The translations under genes and the position numbers were made by a program. A model generated the notes under the pieces. That model had not been told where the DNA came from and ran no database searches. It saw only the letters and a program-made list of their open reading frames with translations. From Cocleimonas sp. (GTDB lineage: Bacteria > Pseudomonadota > Gammaproteobacteria > Thiotrichales > Thiotrichaceae): a stretch of DNA of 13,363 nucleotides. The DNA lies in assembly GCA_023146675.1 (NCBI GenBank), contig JAGLBQ010000237.1, positions 1 through 13,363 of the forward strand. The letters run 5' to 3'. This document shows, piece after piece, positions 7,108 through 13,361 of the stretch. Numbering within the stretch: position 1 is the first letter of the stretch; each line of letters starts with the position of its first letter.

Positions 7108-7413
7108 ATGAATAAAATTGTTCATATTAAAGATGTTGCAATAACAGCTGTAATGGCTATAGGTTTACTGGCTGCAAGTTCTGCAATGGCAGGAAAGCCA
7201 GGCATGGAAAAGTGCATGGGAATCGCTAAAAAAGGCATGAATGATTGTGGTACAAGCAAGCATGCATGTGCAGGTCAAGCATCTGTTGATAGTGATGCCG
7301 AAGAGTGGGTTTATGTACCCGTAGGTGTTTGTGAAAAAATCGTTGGTGGTAAAGTAAAGCCCGCTAAAGCTGCGACAACTACACCTGCACCTGATAAAAA
7401 GAAAGATAAGTAA
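7108..7413 (+). CDS. bufA1: BufA1-family (DUF2282) periplasmic bufferin-type metallophore precursor
   Basis: The 101-residue protein has a Sec signal peptide (hydrophobic 10-26, cleavage after AMA at 28) and the DUF2282 core with four invariant cysteines, C36, C47, C54 and C75, in EKC, NDCGTSKHACAG and VCEKI. In characterised relatives (bufferins, also described as gold-induced Gig peptides) an MNIO enzyme (DUF692, BufB) with a DUF2063 partner (BufC) converts cysteines to modified residues that bind copper. The mature peptide is exported to the periplasm. Here no BufB or BufC gene follows. The C-terminal tail is rich in Ala, Thr, Pro and Lys. AGGAG (7096-7100) sits 7 nt before the ATG, a strong ribosome-binding site. 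The gene is cut off from its paralogue by a MITE-like insertion right at its stop codon. Metal binding and modification are inferred from the family. Confidence 0.9.
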   Translation: MNKIVHIKDVAITAVMAIGLLAASSAMAGKPGMEKCMGIAKKGMNDCGTSKHACAGQASVDSDAEEWVYVPVGVCEKIVGGKVKPAKAATTTPAPDKKKDK

Positions 7414-7669
7414 GTAAGTAACCTACATTCCGCACCCCGAAACTTTGGTAGTTCAATTTTTTTAGCGACAAGATCGCGACATTTAGCGATTTTAAAAAAT
7501 ATGTAAAAATCAAAGTCACATCATAAGCAAAAAAATAGGACTTTTTTAGTTGCCCTATTTTTTTCAATTTTTATCAAAGTAACGCAGTGCTTTATAAAGC
7601 CTATTCTACTGCTATTTTGCTAAATATTTAATTTTTGTTTTTAGGGTGCGGAATGTAGGAAGTAAGTAA
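7412..7669. mobile_element. MITE-like non-autonomous element with 16-bp TIRs and a 10-bp target duplication
   Basis: CCTACATTCCGCACCC (7422-7437) and its exact reverse complement GGGTGCGGAATGTAGG (7644-7659) bound a 238-bp AT-rich segment without any credible coding frame. Immediately outside each end stands the same direct repeat, AAGTAAGTAA (7412-7421 and 7660-7669), as expected of a target-site duplication. The left copy is part of a short TAAG run, so its true length could differ by a base or two. The element follows the bufA1 stop codon (7411-7413) by no more than the duplication itself. No transposase is present, so it would have moved in trans. The parent IS family cannot be named from the ends alone. 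Without it, bufA1 and the second bufA gene would be only about 100 bp apart. Confidence 0.8.
7529..7564. terminator. Bidirectional terminator-like hairpin inside the MITE
   Basis: AAAAAAATAGG (7529-7539) and CCTATTTTTTT (7554-7564) are perfect 11-bp complements around a 14-nt loop. The stem ends in a T-run on both strands. Its GC content is low, so strength is uncertain. On the plus strand it could end transcripts running from bufA1. Confidence 0.5.
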
Positions 7670-7760
7670 AGGCTGAGGGTTTGGTAATTTTGTATTATTA
7701 TCAGGCTCTCTAAGTGAAGGTACGTCATTTTCACTAAAAATCTACAGGAAAAATCAACAA

Positions 7761-8081
7761 ATGAATAAAAAAACAAACATATCAGCCTTGAGCATAATCG
7801 CATTATCAGCGTTTCTTTTAACCGCTTGTGGCGGTGGTAATGATGCTAAAAAAACGGACTCTGGTTCAGCTAACACTGCAACTGCAAGTTCAATGGGCGC
7901 TAAAGCAGGCATGGAAAAATGTACGGGGATTGTAAAAACAGGGAAAAATGATTGCGGAACCAGCAAACACGCCTGTGCAGGCATGTCTAAATCAGATGGT
8001 GATGCAGAAGAGTGGGTTTATTTACCAAAAGGAACCTGTGAAAAAATTCCTGGAGGAAAAGTAAAACCAAGTAAAAAATAA
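7761..8081 (+). CDS. BufA1-family (DUF2282) protein with lipoprotein signal
   Basis: This 106-residue paralogue matches the upstream BufA1 at 41 of 54 positions from GMEKC to GGKVKP by direct comparison. The cysteine spacing is identical (C54, C65, C72, C93; intervals 11, 7, 21). Unlike typical bufferins, its signal sequence ends in the lipobox LTAC (20-23). C23 would be lipidated, and Gly at +2 lacks the usual inner-membrane retention signal, so the outer membrane is the likely site. A linker of about 25 residues rich in Ser, Thr and Ala then separates the anchor from the core. AGGAA (7746-7750) precedes the ATG by 10 nt. It is followed by a hairpin and then a DoxX gene. A role as a tethered periplasmic copper-binding protein is inferred. 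Whether it is modified is unknown, since no MNIO gene is nearby. Confidence 0.88.
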   Translation: MNKKTNISALSIIALSAFLLTACGGGNDAKKTDSGSANTATASSMGAKAGMEKCTGIVKTGKNDCGTSKHACAGMSKSDGDAEEWVYLPKGTCEKIPGGKVKPSKK

Positions 8082-8090
8082 TTTAATTGT

Positions 8091-8115
8091 GGCGGATAAC
8101 CGTTGTTTATCCGCC
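8091..8115 (+). terminator. GC-rich hairpin between the second bufA and doxX
   Basis: GGCGGATAA (8091-8099) and TTATCCGCC (8107-8115) form a perfect 9-bp stem with a 7-nt loop, 9 nt after the bufA-like stop. TTAC rather than a T-run follows, so complete termination is unlikely. Partial termination or 3'-end protection of an abundant peptide mRNA is more plausible. Confidence 0.5.
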
Positions 8116-8159
8116 TTACAAATTCGTATTAGCGAAGGTATCAAAAGGAGCATAATTAT

Positions 8160-8609
8160 ATGAAAAAATTTCTTTCTGGGTTTTTAATGGGCAACTGCGC
8201 ACCCATGGATCTTGCTATTAAACCCCTATTATTACTAGGCTTTCGTCTTTATGTCGCGCAAGTGTTTTTTATGTCAGGGTTAACTAAAATACAATCTTGG
8301 TCATCAACCTTATCGTTATTTGAATATGAATATAACGTACCTATTATTCCTCCACAAATAGCTGCCTATATGGCAACAGCAGGTGAGTTAATGTTACCTG
8401 TTATGCTCGTTGTCGGACTCTTTAGTCGCCCTGCTGCATTGGGTTTATTTGTACTAAACGTCGTTGCTGCCATCTCATATCCAGACATCAGCATTGCTGG
8501 AGAAAAGGATCATATAATCTGGGGCTCCATGCTAGCGGTTATATTCGCATTCGGACCAGGAAGCTTATCACTTGACAAACTACTAAGTAACCATTGGAAA
8601 AAGGGCTAA
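8160..8609 (+). CDS. DoxX family membrane protein (BufD/GigT-type)
   Basis: This is a 149-residue inner-membrane protein with about four transmembrane segments (near 20-42, 65-86, 90-110 and 117-137). DoxX hallmarks are FRLYVAQVFFMSGLTKI near the start of the first helix, then TAGELMLPVML and GLFSRPAALGLF. DoxX proteins of this type are regular members of bufferin/gig operons. Their role is not settled; quinone- or redox-linked support of the system has been suggested. AAGGAG (8145-8150) lies 9 nt before the ATG, a strong ribosome-binding site. It is downstream of the two bufA-like genes on the same strand and probably co-transcribed past the 8091-8115 hairpin. Its position supports reading 7108-8609 as a bufferin locus from which bufB and bufC are missing. 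Confidence 0.9.
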   Translation: MKKFLSGFLMGNCAPMDLAIKPLLLLGFRLYVAQVFFMSGLTKIQSWSSTLSLFEYEYNVPIIPPQIAAYMATAGELMLPVMLVVGLFSRPAALGLFVLNVVAAISYPDISIAGEKDHIIWGSMLAVIFAFGPGSLSLDKLLSNHWKKG

Positions 8610-8790
8610 TTGCTAGGCATTCATCATATGCCCGCTCTGTAACACGTATGTAGCCTAAGCAGAATATGGAAATAGTAGAAACGTGCTATCTCGTATTACG
8701 CAAACTTCATATGGGTTACAAAAGTGTAAACTACTTTCTGTTTGGTGAAGATGTCAATTGCTAGAACTCAATATTTAAATATTTCAAAAC

Positions 8791-9411
8791 CTATTTAAAA
8801 ATAGCTTCTATTTTCTGCTGTATATTTTCTAAAAATGATGCGTTAGAAGCACGCTGCTGAGTATCCACCCTTGCTGCCTCTTGCGGCACAATAACCATTT
8901 CAATATCAAATCGCTTCTGCGTTAAAACTTGTTGATAAACCTTTTCATCAAGACGATCTTCAGCACAAGCAAAGGTTTTAGTATCAACCTTCCCTATTTT
9001 TATTTTTCCATTTTCTACTATTATTGCCTGACTATCTTTCGTACAGTAACTCTCTGCGGGGAGTTTTTTTAATTGCCTTTGTTCAGCACTGAACTCTACC
9101 TCTGTCCCACCAATGAATAAAATAGAATCAACCTTCGCGGCAGGGTAAGAATAGGTTTGAATTTTTTTTTGCTGACTATCTGCAAAGAAGTAACAAGGAG
9201 ATTGACTATTTAATGGAAAAATTTGGATTGCTTTATCGACATCTTTAATGGCAAGTTGACAGTACTGCTGATCATTGCTTAATTTAAAATGATAGCGACC
9301 CACTACGCCTTCTAGCAATAAGGGTTTAGGCGTAGCACTCAGGCTTGCGCTTATCATCAACAAATAGAAAAACCCTAAATTTTTTACTATCCACTCTCGA
9401 TTAGTAGACAT
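8791..9411 (-). CDS. Secreted Cys-rich protein of unknown family; candidate immunity protein
   Basis: I do not recognise the family. From ATG 9411 the protein has 206 residues. It has a signal peptide (hydrophobic 11-24, cleavage near LSA-TP at 26/27), a beta-rich body with four cysteines (C51, C73, C123, C149) suited to two disulfides, and a charged, helical C-terminus. The frame extends back to ATG 9441 and TTG 9456, but those starts would place long, unsuitable n-regions before the hydrophobic core and lack a ribosome-binding site. ATG 9411 overlaps the end of the Tae4-like amidase gene by 11 bp. This tight coupling and the periplasmic destination are what an amidase immunity protein would show. 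It is longer than known Tai4 proteins (about 120 residues) and no similarity to them was seen, so this is an inference from context. Confidence 0.75.
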   Translation of the reverse strand: MSTNREWIVKNLGFFYLLMISASLSATPKPLLLEGVVGRYHFKLSNDQQYCQLAIKDVDKAIQIFPLNSQSPCYFFADSQQKKIQTYSYPAAKVDSILFIGGTEVEFSAEQRQLKKLPAESYCTKDSQAIIVENGKIKIGKVDTKTFACAEDRLDEKVYQQVLTQKRFDIEMVIVPQEAARVDTQQRASNASFLENIQQKIEAIFK

Positions 9412-10186
9412 CCCAAAACCACATTTCTTTATAATTGACATCAAAGTAGGAATCAAAACCGCCGACTAATGCCTCGCCATTCCAAACATCAATATGGTCG
9501 GTTGTCTCCCATCCATCACGGATAAATAACACACCTGTGCGCCCGACTATTTTAGCTTTTGAATGCACTATTTGCCGTTTACCAAATATCCCTTGCTGGG
9601 TTTTCATCCAGTTAGCTAACTCTTGCGCTGCAAGCACATGCCCTTTTACTTTGCCATGTTTATGATTGCTATAGCCATTAAATTCGGTATTGCAGCGACG
9701 TAACACCTTGCGGCTATTTGACAGGGTAATGTCTGACAGCTCTAAGGCTTCACCCATCCGAATAGCACATTGATTACGAAAACGCTCACCATCACAAACA
9801 TTGGCACGCCCTGCATGATTCCTCCAAAATAACTGCATGAGTGATACGCTAATATCAAGCTTTAAAATGGTCTCACCATCCATCGCAATAATTCGCTGTG
9901 TCTCATCGACATCACGCGAGCGTTTATTAAAGCGAATAATCATCGTGCCTGTGACTTTATCAAACGGTTGAATCACCCTGATATTTTGCATTCCTTCAAG
10001 GCTGATTTCTATATTTTCATAATAGCCACGCGGCGAGGTTTCTACTCTGAATTCTATATCATCGTAGAGAGTGACTTTGTGTGTATGGGTAGTAAAATCA
10101 ACCAGTAGTGGTTTCTCAACGGTACCACCACCTGATTCATTACCAAAGATAGAGGCTAACCAGCGGAAAAATTTCATGAATGACAT
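9401..10186 (-). CDS. Tae4-like peptidoglycan amidase (putative T6SS effector) with N-terminal beta domain
   Basis: The 261-residue protein has in its C-terminal half (about 125-261) the features of Tae4 NlpC/P60-like amidases, which cut peptide crosslinks of peptidoglycan. They are a catalytic Cys in NQCAIRMGEAL (C140), AAQELANWM, a GVLFIRDGW strand, and the catalytic His in TDHIDVWNG (H231) with a plausible third residue D245. The first ~120 residues are a beta-rich domain absent from ordinary Tae4 (about 160 residues); its role is unknown and could be loading or delivery. There is no signal peptide, consistent with delivery by a secretion machine, but no T6SS gene is in the window. ATG 10186 is used; ribosome-binding sequences are weak for it and for the ATG three codons later. 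It overlaps the downstream secreted-protein gene by 11 bp. Confidence 0.75.
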   Translation of the reverse strand: MSFMKFFRWLASIFGNESGGGTVEKPLLVDFTTHTHKVTLYDDIEFRVETSPRGYYENIEISLEGMQNIRVIQPFDKVTGTMIIRFNKRSRDVDETQRIIAMDGETILKLDISVSLMQLFWRNHAGRANVCDGERFRNQCAIRMGEALELSDITLSNSRKVLRRCNTEFNGYSNHKHGKVKGHVLAAQELANWMKTQQGIFGKRQIVHSKAKIVGRTGVLFIRDGWETTDHIDVWNGEALVGGFDSYFDVNYKEMWFWDVY

Positions 10187-10231
10187 ATTGGCAGTCCATT
10201 ATTAATTTTGATGAGGGTATTAGAGTATACA

Positions 10232-11194
10232 CTACAAATACCCCTCTATTTTTTGCCACGCATAATCACCCGCTAACATCACCACCTTGCGCTTCATTCC
10301 ATACCACGCTTGTAAACCGCCTGAATGCACGATCACAAGCTTGCTCCCTACCTTAAACTGCCCTGCTTCGATTTGCTGCATAATGCAATAGCACATTTTG
10401 CTGGTATAGATAGGATCGAGGAGAATATTCGTTTGTTGTAAAAATTCGAGTATAAATTCCAATAGCGGCGCTTTGAATTTTGCATACCCGCCTAAATCGG
10501 CATAATGCATTTTATAGGGTTGATGTTGTGAGTGGTTAGCCAATAAGTCATCAACTCTTTTAGCCACGCTATGATCTTTTACAACCAAATAACCCTGTAC
10601 CGTTTGATCTGGCTGTGCACCATTCATTAAACCTGAAAAAGTCATCCCTGTACCACAGGCAACAGCTACAGTATCAGGGATTGAATCATCCCTTTGTAAA
10701 CAACTTTTATTGATTTGCCGCATTAACTCGGTGCACCCCTGCAAAGCAAGCTCGCTGCTACCACCTTCGGGAATAATCAATGCTTCAGGATACTGTTGCT
10801 GTAACTGTTGCAAATAATCTTTATCATAACGACGCTTATAAGTCGCTCGATCAACAAAAACCAAGCGCATACCTGCGGCAGTTGCAGTGCTTAATGTTGA
10901 ATTGTTGGCATACTCTTTCTCGCCACGAATAATAGCAATACTTTGTAACCCAACAGATTGAGCATAAAGCGCAAGTGCATGGATATGATTTGAAAAGGCA
11001 CCACCAAAACTTAATATTTGTTGATAATTATTTTGCAGCGCATAGTCAATATTAGGCAATAGCTTATAGAGCTTATTCCCGCTTGCTAACGGATGTACCG
11101 TGTCAACTCTCGCCATCGCAACAGAAATGCCATATTTATCCGCAAGCGGCAAATTAATGGTTACTATTGGAACCGTAAAATCAGATAAATTCAT
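10232..11194 (-). CDS. PLP-dependent enzyme, ACC deaminase / D-cysteine desulfhydrase family
   Basis: The protein has 320 residues of the fold-type II (tryptophan synthase beta-like) PLP family. Visible features are SGNKLYKL with the Schiff-base lysine (K41), the substrate-site loop FGGAFSNH (63-70) and EGGSSELALQG. The glycine-rich phosphate-binding loop ACGTGMTFSG (179-188) and VHSGGLQA near the C-terminus follow. Family members are deaminases of 1-aminocyclopropane-1-carboxylate or, more often in enterobacteria and relatives, D-cysteine desulfhydrases that release sulfide, pyruvate and ammonia. The sequence seen does not decide between them; D-cysteine desulfhydrase seems likelier outside plant-associated bacteria. 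The ATG at 11194 has no clear Shine-Dalgarno sequence. It lies 45 bp upstream of the Tae4-like gene on the same strand and could share a transcript, with no evident functional link. Confidence 0.88.
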   Translation of the reverse strand: MNLSDFTVPIVTINLPLADKYGISVAMARVDTVHPLASGNKLYKLLPNIDYALQNNYQQILSFGGAFSNHIHALALYAQSVGLQSIAIIRGEKEYANNSTLSTATAAGMRLVFVDRATYKRRYDKDYLQQLQQQYPEALIIPEGGSSELALQGCTELMRQINKSCLQRDDSIPDTVAVACGTGMTFSGLMNGAQPDQTVQGYLVVKDHSVAKRVDDLLANHSQHQPYKMHYADLGGYAKFKAPLLEFILEFLQQTNILLDPIYTSKMCYCIMQQIEAGQFKVGSKLVIVHSGGLQAWYGMKRKVVMLAGDYAWQKIEGYL

Positions 11195-11253
11195 TTATTT
11201 TCGCATTTTATGTACTATGATCATTCTGTTACTTACTAAAGGATATTCCTCTT

Positions 11254-11580
11254 ATGAAAAAAATCACCTTATTAATCACCGCTCTATTCCTTAGCATTTC
11301 ACTGGCTTCTACTAATGCATTTGCTAAAGATTCACTTGTTGGATATTGGTCAAGCGATAAAATAAAGCTCAATTTAAAAGCAAATAAAAATTACACCTAT
11401 TCCGTTAAAATACTCGGTATAACAAAGACATTTATAGGAACATGGACAACAAAAGACAAAACACTGACACTTAATTATGACCTATTAGGTAAGCGCAAAA
11501 AGACAGCAAGTTATTCTTTTAGCAAAGGCAAATTGCTACTCGTACAAAATGGCAAAACATCCTATTTAAAGCGCCGATAA
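11254..11580 (+). CDS. Small secreted protein, lipocalin-like beta-rich, function unknown
   Basis: The 108-residue protein has a clear Sec signal peptide (MKKITLL start, cleavage after AFA at 24). The mature part of about 84 residues consists of alternating strands beginning GYWSSDKIKLNL, with repeated short W/Y-centred strands (GTWTTKDKTLTL, ASYSFSKGKLLL). This resembles small lipocalin-like domains in which each strand pair reports a value such as threshold or stability, but no named family can be given. It is very basic (ends in YLKRR) and has no cysteines. AAAGGA (11238-11243) is 10 nt before the ATG. It is divergent from the PLP enzyme gene across 59 bp and convergent with tesA. Confidence 0.75.
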   Translation: MKKITLLITALFLSISLASTNAFAKDSLVGYWSSDKIKLNLKANKNYTYSVKILGITKTFIGTWTTKDKTLTLNYDLLGKRKKTASYSFSKGKLLLVQNGKTSYLKRR

Positions 11581-11581
11581 A

Positions 11582-11601
11582 TAATCTAGCCTATTAGATT
11601 A
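11582..11601. other. Hairpin between convergent genes
   Basis: TAATCTA (11582-11588) and TAGATTA (11595-11601) form a 7-bp AT-rich stem with a 6-nt loop, directly after the stop of the small secreted protein gene and before the end of tesA. A T-run is lacking, so it is at best a weak terminator. Confidence 0.3.
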
Positions 11602-11640
11602 ACCTTCAACTCACTCCCTGAGTGTGTCGGAGGTCTCCCA

Positions 11641-12261
11641 CTACTTCACCAAAAAAGCATCCATCACTGCATCAACATGCTCCAAAATAATCACCTGCGC
11701 TTCAGCTGTAGGGTGTAATCCATCTGCTTGAACCAACTCAAACTTATCCGCAATACCTGCTAAAAAAAACGGAATCAGTGATGTCTTGTAGGTTTTAGCC
11801 AAATCTACATAAGTATTGCTAAATTGCTCGGTATATTTCATACCATAATTAGGCGGTATTTTCATACCCGCTAAAATCACTTTAGCCCCTGTTTTTTGTA
11901 TCGCTTCAATCATCACCGTTAGGTTGCCACGCATCGCTTTTATTGAAAGTCCACGTAGCCCATCATTTGCACCAAGTTCGATTAAGACTATATTTGGCTT
12001 GTGTAGCGCTAATGCGTTAGGCAAGCGTGTTAATCCCCCTTGGGTGGTTTCTCCGCTGATACTGCCATTGATTACCTTGATGTTTTTATACTTTTGTTGA
12101 AAGAGACTAACCCAGCCTTTTTCAACAGGAATCCCATATGCCGCACTAAGGCTATCACCCCAGACTAGCAAGGTTGTGGGATTCTCTTTAGCAATAGTAA
12201 CGGAACTAAAGAGCAATATTAGCAACGATAAAATAAACCAAGCTTGTTTTATATATTTCAT
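11641..12261 (-). CDS. tesA: TesA, multifunctional acyl-CoA thioesterase I / lysophospholipase / arylesterase
   Basis: This is an SGNH-hydrolase of 206 residues, matching E. coli TesA (208). It has a signal peptide (cleavage near TIA-KE, 24/25), so it acts in the periplasm on thioesters, lysophospholipids and esters. The four blocks are present: GDSLS with nucleophile S37, oxyanion Gly in SISGE (G70), GAND with N99, and DGLHP with D180 and H183 completing the triad. The ATG overlaps the stop of the upstream DUF3820 gene (ATGA), implying translational coupling. As in E. coli, it is transcribed away from a YbbA-type ABC ATPase gene; here a DUF3820 gene stands between them. Confidence 0.95.
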   Translation of the reverse strand: MKYIKQAWFILSLLILLFSSVTIAKENPTTLLVWGDSLSAAYGIPVEKGWVSLFQQKYKNIKVINGSISGETTQGGLTRLPNALALHKPNIVLIELGANDGLRGLSIKAMRGNLTVMIEAIQKTGAKVILAGMKIPPNYGMKYTEQFSNTYVDLAKTYKTSLIPFFLAGIADKFELVQADGLHPTAEAQVIILEHVDAVMDAFLVK

Positions 12262-12527
12262 GATTGATGTTCTCCACGTAGAGGCTCAAACAAGTATTCT
12301 AAGCCATTCACTTTTATGGTATGTACGATACCGAGTAACTCTCCAAGTTCCCCATTAGGAAATCCTTTACCCGCAAACCAAATAACATAAGGTTCTGGCA
12401 GATCCACTAAAAGTGAGCCTTTATATTTTCCAAAAGGCATTTTATAGTGGGCTAATTTTAATAACTTTTCAGGATTAGATATTAGCTCAATACTGTTTTC
12501 AGCAGGGTCATTTTTATCCGACAACAT
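12258..12527 (-). CDS. DUF3820 family protein (QSregVF-type)
   Basis: This is an 89-residue cytoplasmic protein. The conserved block starts at MPFGKYKG (30-37) and continues through DLPEPYVIWFAGKGFPNGELG and a C-terminal NGLEYLFEPLR, which is the full DUF3820 domain (also called putative quorum-sensing-regulated virulence factor). The biochemical role is unknown; the name rests on one Pseudomonas homologue. AAGGA lies 5 nt before the ATG at 12527. The stop overlaps the tesA start by 4 nt, so the two form an operon. The first ~28 residues are variable and acidic/polar. Confidence 0.88.
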   Translation of the reverse strand: MLSDKNDPAENSIELISNPEKLLKLAHYKMPFGKYKGSLLVDLPEPYVIWFAGKGFPNGELGELLGIVHTIKVNGLEYLFEPLRGEHQS

Positions 12528-12572
12528 TATTTCCTTGTGCTTAAATTTACGTTGAAATGCTACATTGGGCTA

Positions 12573-12635
12573 CCAACTTAAAGCAGGACAGCTAATCTGA
12601 TCTACATTAATACATCTGCCCCTATGTTAAGTTGG
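12573..12635. repeat. 9-bp inverted repeat in the tesA-operon / ABC ATPase divergent region
   Basis: CCAACTTAA (12573-12581) and TTAAGTTGG (12627-12635) are perfect complements separated by 45 bp. The region carries the promoters of both divergent units, so the arms could be two half-sites for a regulator. The right arm covers the alternative ATG region of the ATPase gene, which argues against that start. Confidence 0.35.
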
Positions 12636-12677
12636 CAGGCATCATTACCTCTCCACAAAAGGATAACAACAAACATT

Positions 12678-13361
12678 GTGAATAATAAAAAATTTGTCAT
12701 TGAAACACAGGCTCTGGGTAAAAAAATCCCTGTTCAATCAGCAGATGATTTAATCATCCTCGATAATATCAGCTTGCAAATACCCCAAGGGGCATCCGTT
12801 GCCATTACAGGTGCATCAGGCTCGGGTAAAACTACATTATTAGGCTTATTAGCTGGTTTGGATATTCCTAGCAACGGCAGTATTCAATTATTAGGCAAGG
12901 AAATTTCCACTTTAGATGAAGACCAGCGCGCAGGATTGCGATTAGGCAAGGTGGGGTTTGTATTTCAGTCCTTTCATTTAATGAATAACCTCACCGCCTT
13001 AGAAAATGTCATGTTGCCACTGGAACTGGAAAGCGCAAACCATGATATAGAAAAACTAGCATTAACTGCCTTAAATGAAGTGGGTTTAAGCCAGCGCACA
13101 CAACATTTACCCACGCAATTATCAGGTGGAGAGCAACAACGTGTCGCATTAGCACGAGCTTTTGTTAGCCGCCCTGAAATATTATTTGCGGATGAACCAA
13201 CAGGGAATTTAGACAGTCAAACAGGTCAAGAAGTGGTGTCTTTATTATTCTCCCTGCAACAGCAACACAATACAACACTGGTGCTGGTGACACATGATGA
13301 TCATTTAGCAGCGCAGTGCCAAATTCATTATCGTATTGTTGATGGTAAGTTAAACTCATAA
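12678..13361 (+). CDS. ybbA: YbbA-like ABC transporter ATP-binding protein (MacB/LolD-type)
   Basis: This is an ATPase of the MacB/LolD/FtsE group. Motifs, counted from GTG 12678, are Walker A GASGSGKTT (45-53), the Q-loop in FVFQSFHL, signature LSGGEQQ (148-154), Walker B ILFADEPTGNLD (168-179) and H-loop VLVTHD (H206). It would energise a YbbP-type permease encoded just beyond the window end, proposed to move lipid or lipoprotein-like substrates. An ATG at 12624 in the same frame gives 245 residues. GTG 12678 gives 227, equal to E. coli YbbA (228), and has AAAAGGA (12657-12663) upstream, though at a long 14-nt spacing. The start is therefore uncertain. It is divergent from the DUF3820-tesA operon, the conserved arrangement. 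Confidence 0.9.
   Translation: MNNKKFVIETQALGKKIPVQSADDLIILDNISLQIPQGASVAITGASGSGKTTLLGLLAGLDIPSNGSIQLLGKEISTLDEDQRAGLRLGKVGFVFQSFHLMNNLTALENVMLPLELESANHDIEKLALTALNEVGLSQRTQHLPTQLSGGEQQRVALARAFVSRPEILFADEPTGNLDSQTGQEVVSLLFSLQQQHNTTLVLVTHDDHLAAQCQIHYRIVDGKLNS

Noticed and set aside
7379..7803. Two minus-strand open frames of about 62 residues in and near the MITE-like element
   Set aside because: They run through AT-rich inverted-repeat sequence and over bufA coding ends, have no ribosome-binding site and no family resemblance.
8666..8764. 32-codon plus-strand open frame after doxX (begins MEIVETC)
   Set aside because: There is no Shine-Dalgarno sequence, no hydrophobic or domain pattern and no neighbour link. 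The length is within chance expectation.
8770..8783. 14-bp AT-only palindrome AATATTTAAATATT
   Set aside because: It is low-complexity AT sequence between convergent genes. It has no T-run context or partner site to support a function.
12176..12358. 60-residue plus-strand open frame over tesA and the DUF3820 gene
   Set aside because: It is antisense to two well-supported genes and lacks any motif.
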